Below are positions 63,560-64,000 of a DNA stretch of 64,000 nt, piece by piece (position 1 is the first letter of the stretch; the number at the start of each line of letters is the position of its first letter). A model generated the notes under the pieces. It searched no databases. It saw only the letters and a list, made by a program, of their open reading frames with translations, and was not told the DNA's origin. Origin of the DNA: Taklimakanibacter albus. GTDB taxonomy: Bacteria > Pseudomonadota > Alphaproteobacteria > Rhizobiales > Aestuariivirgaceae. The translations under genes and the position numbers were made by a program. Location of the stretch: contig NZ_JAENHL010000007.1 of assembly GCF_016595235.1 (NCBI RefSeq), positions 600,855-664,854 on the forward strand, in the 5' to 3' direction.

Positions 63560-64000
63560 TCAATTCTGATCGTGGCGGCGGATCCATTCGTGGAAACGGT
63601 GGACCTCGAATTCCTGCGGCATCAGCGTGCCGTGGCGGTAGCGGCTCGAATGCAGGCCGCGCTGGTTCATCTCGCAGGCCGCACCGTCCTGCACCATCAC
63701 CAGCGTGGCGAAATCGACGACCGGCTTCGGATCGAAGCCCGGCGCCGCGAGCGCATCGGGCGCGAACAGGAACTCGGCGCGAAGCTCGGTGCGCTCAGGC
63801 CCCAGGGGCGTGAGCGAAACGGCACGCACGAAATCGGCATGGGCGACGATATACATCGTCGGCAGCAAGGTCACGAAATGCGAGCCCGCGGCGAGCTGCT
63901 CAGGCGTCAGGCGGGGGAAAGGTGGCGCGCAGAGCTCACCGGTCATCGACCAGGTGCTCGCTCCGTCTTTCAGCTGATGCGTCGGCAGGGGCGTGTCGGG
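63560..64000 (-). CDS. Rieske oxygenase alpha subunit, C-terminal part (partial)
   Basis: The frame stays open to the window edge (no stop up to 64000), so the gene continues beyond. The visible 146 residues (with PTHQLKDGASTWSMTGEL at the edge, then HFVTLLPTMYIVAHADFVRAVSLTPLGPERTELRAEFLF) match the C-terminal SRPBCC catalytic domain of ring-hydroxylating oxygenase alpha subunits. The Rieske domain and catalytic iron site lie outside the window. Its cupin neighbour may be functionally linked. Confidence 0.82.
   Translation of the reverse strand, partial: PDTPLPTHQLKDGASTWSMTGELCAPPFPRLTPEQLAAGSHFVTLLPTMYIVAHADFVRAVSLTPLGPERTELRAEFLFAPDALAAPGFDPKPVVDFATLVMVQDGAACEMNQRGLHSSRYRHGTLMPQEFEVHRFHEWIRRHDQN

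Overview
The window looks like chromosomal DNA of a metabolically versatile alphaproteobacterium, most likely of the Hyphomicrobiales (Rhizobiales). The reasons are the high-GC coding style, several dyad repeat families typical of that order, a GTTC-N7-GTTC SOS box at dinB, and many ABC uptake operons tied to oxidative enzymes. No rRNA, tRNA, CRISPR array, integrase or transposase was seen. The window starts just after one gene and ends inside another.

Layout. 1-5 kb: iolG-type dehydrogenase divergent from a sugar/polyol ABC transporter plus SDR. 5-14 kb: mixed genes (GNAT, YgiQ radical SAM, a periplasmic binding protein, OmpA-like protein, BKACE enzyme, MFS efflux pump with divergent TetR, DUF72). 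14.5-19 kb: an AT-richer insert with a translationally coupled three-gene set (Cap4/DUF4297-like nuclease, small middle component, Rad50/SMC-like ATPase with zinc hook) and a HEPN-like RNase candidate. This is best read as an ABC-three-component (ABC-3C) anti-invader system. 19-21 kb: SOS-controlled dinB and a VOC protein.

21-31 kb: a spermidine/putrescine-type ABC transporter with a polysaccharide-deacetylase-like amidohydrolase, facing a TetR-SDR-guanidine-modifying hydrolase operon that carries two tandem PD-(D/E)XK-like proteins of unknown role and a second copy of the binding protein. 31-34 kb: SnoaL-like protein, membrane alpha/beta hydrolase, GNAT/C39 peptidase. 34-43.6 kb: a second Pot-type ABC transporter, a PAS protein with a PAS-AAA sigma-54 activator, and two glutamine-synthetase-family ligases behind a near-consensus sigma-54 promoter, which suggests nitrogen-controlled polyamine/amine uptake and gamma-glutamylation. 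43.7-46.4 kb: a complete class I P450 chain (P450, [3Fe-4S] ferredoxin, reductase), also behind a sigma-54 promoter. 46.4-58 kb: a ten-gene catabolic operon (SDR, third Pot-type transporter, two SDRs, LLM monooxygenase, unknown 110-aa protein, BKACE) next to a class III aminotransferase and an RpiR regulator. 57.5-60 kb: flavin reductase divergent from a second LLM oxygenase and a LysR regulator. 60.3-63.2 kb: a 947-aa protein with both a subtilisin and a trypsin-like protease domain, then a cupin and the C-terminal part of a Rieske oxygenase alpha subunit.

The strongest leads are the ABC-3C/HEPN island, the dual-protease protein, the sigma-54 links between amine uptake and the P450 operon, the tandem nuclease-fold proteins in a guanidino-type operon, and the ten-gene uptake-to-BKACE pathway. 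All functional calls come from reading motifs and context; no database search was run.
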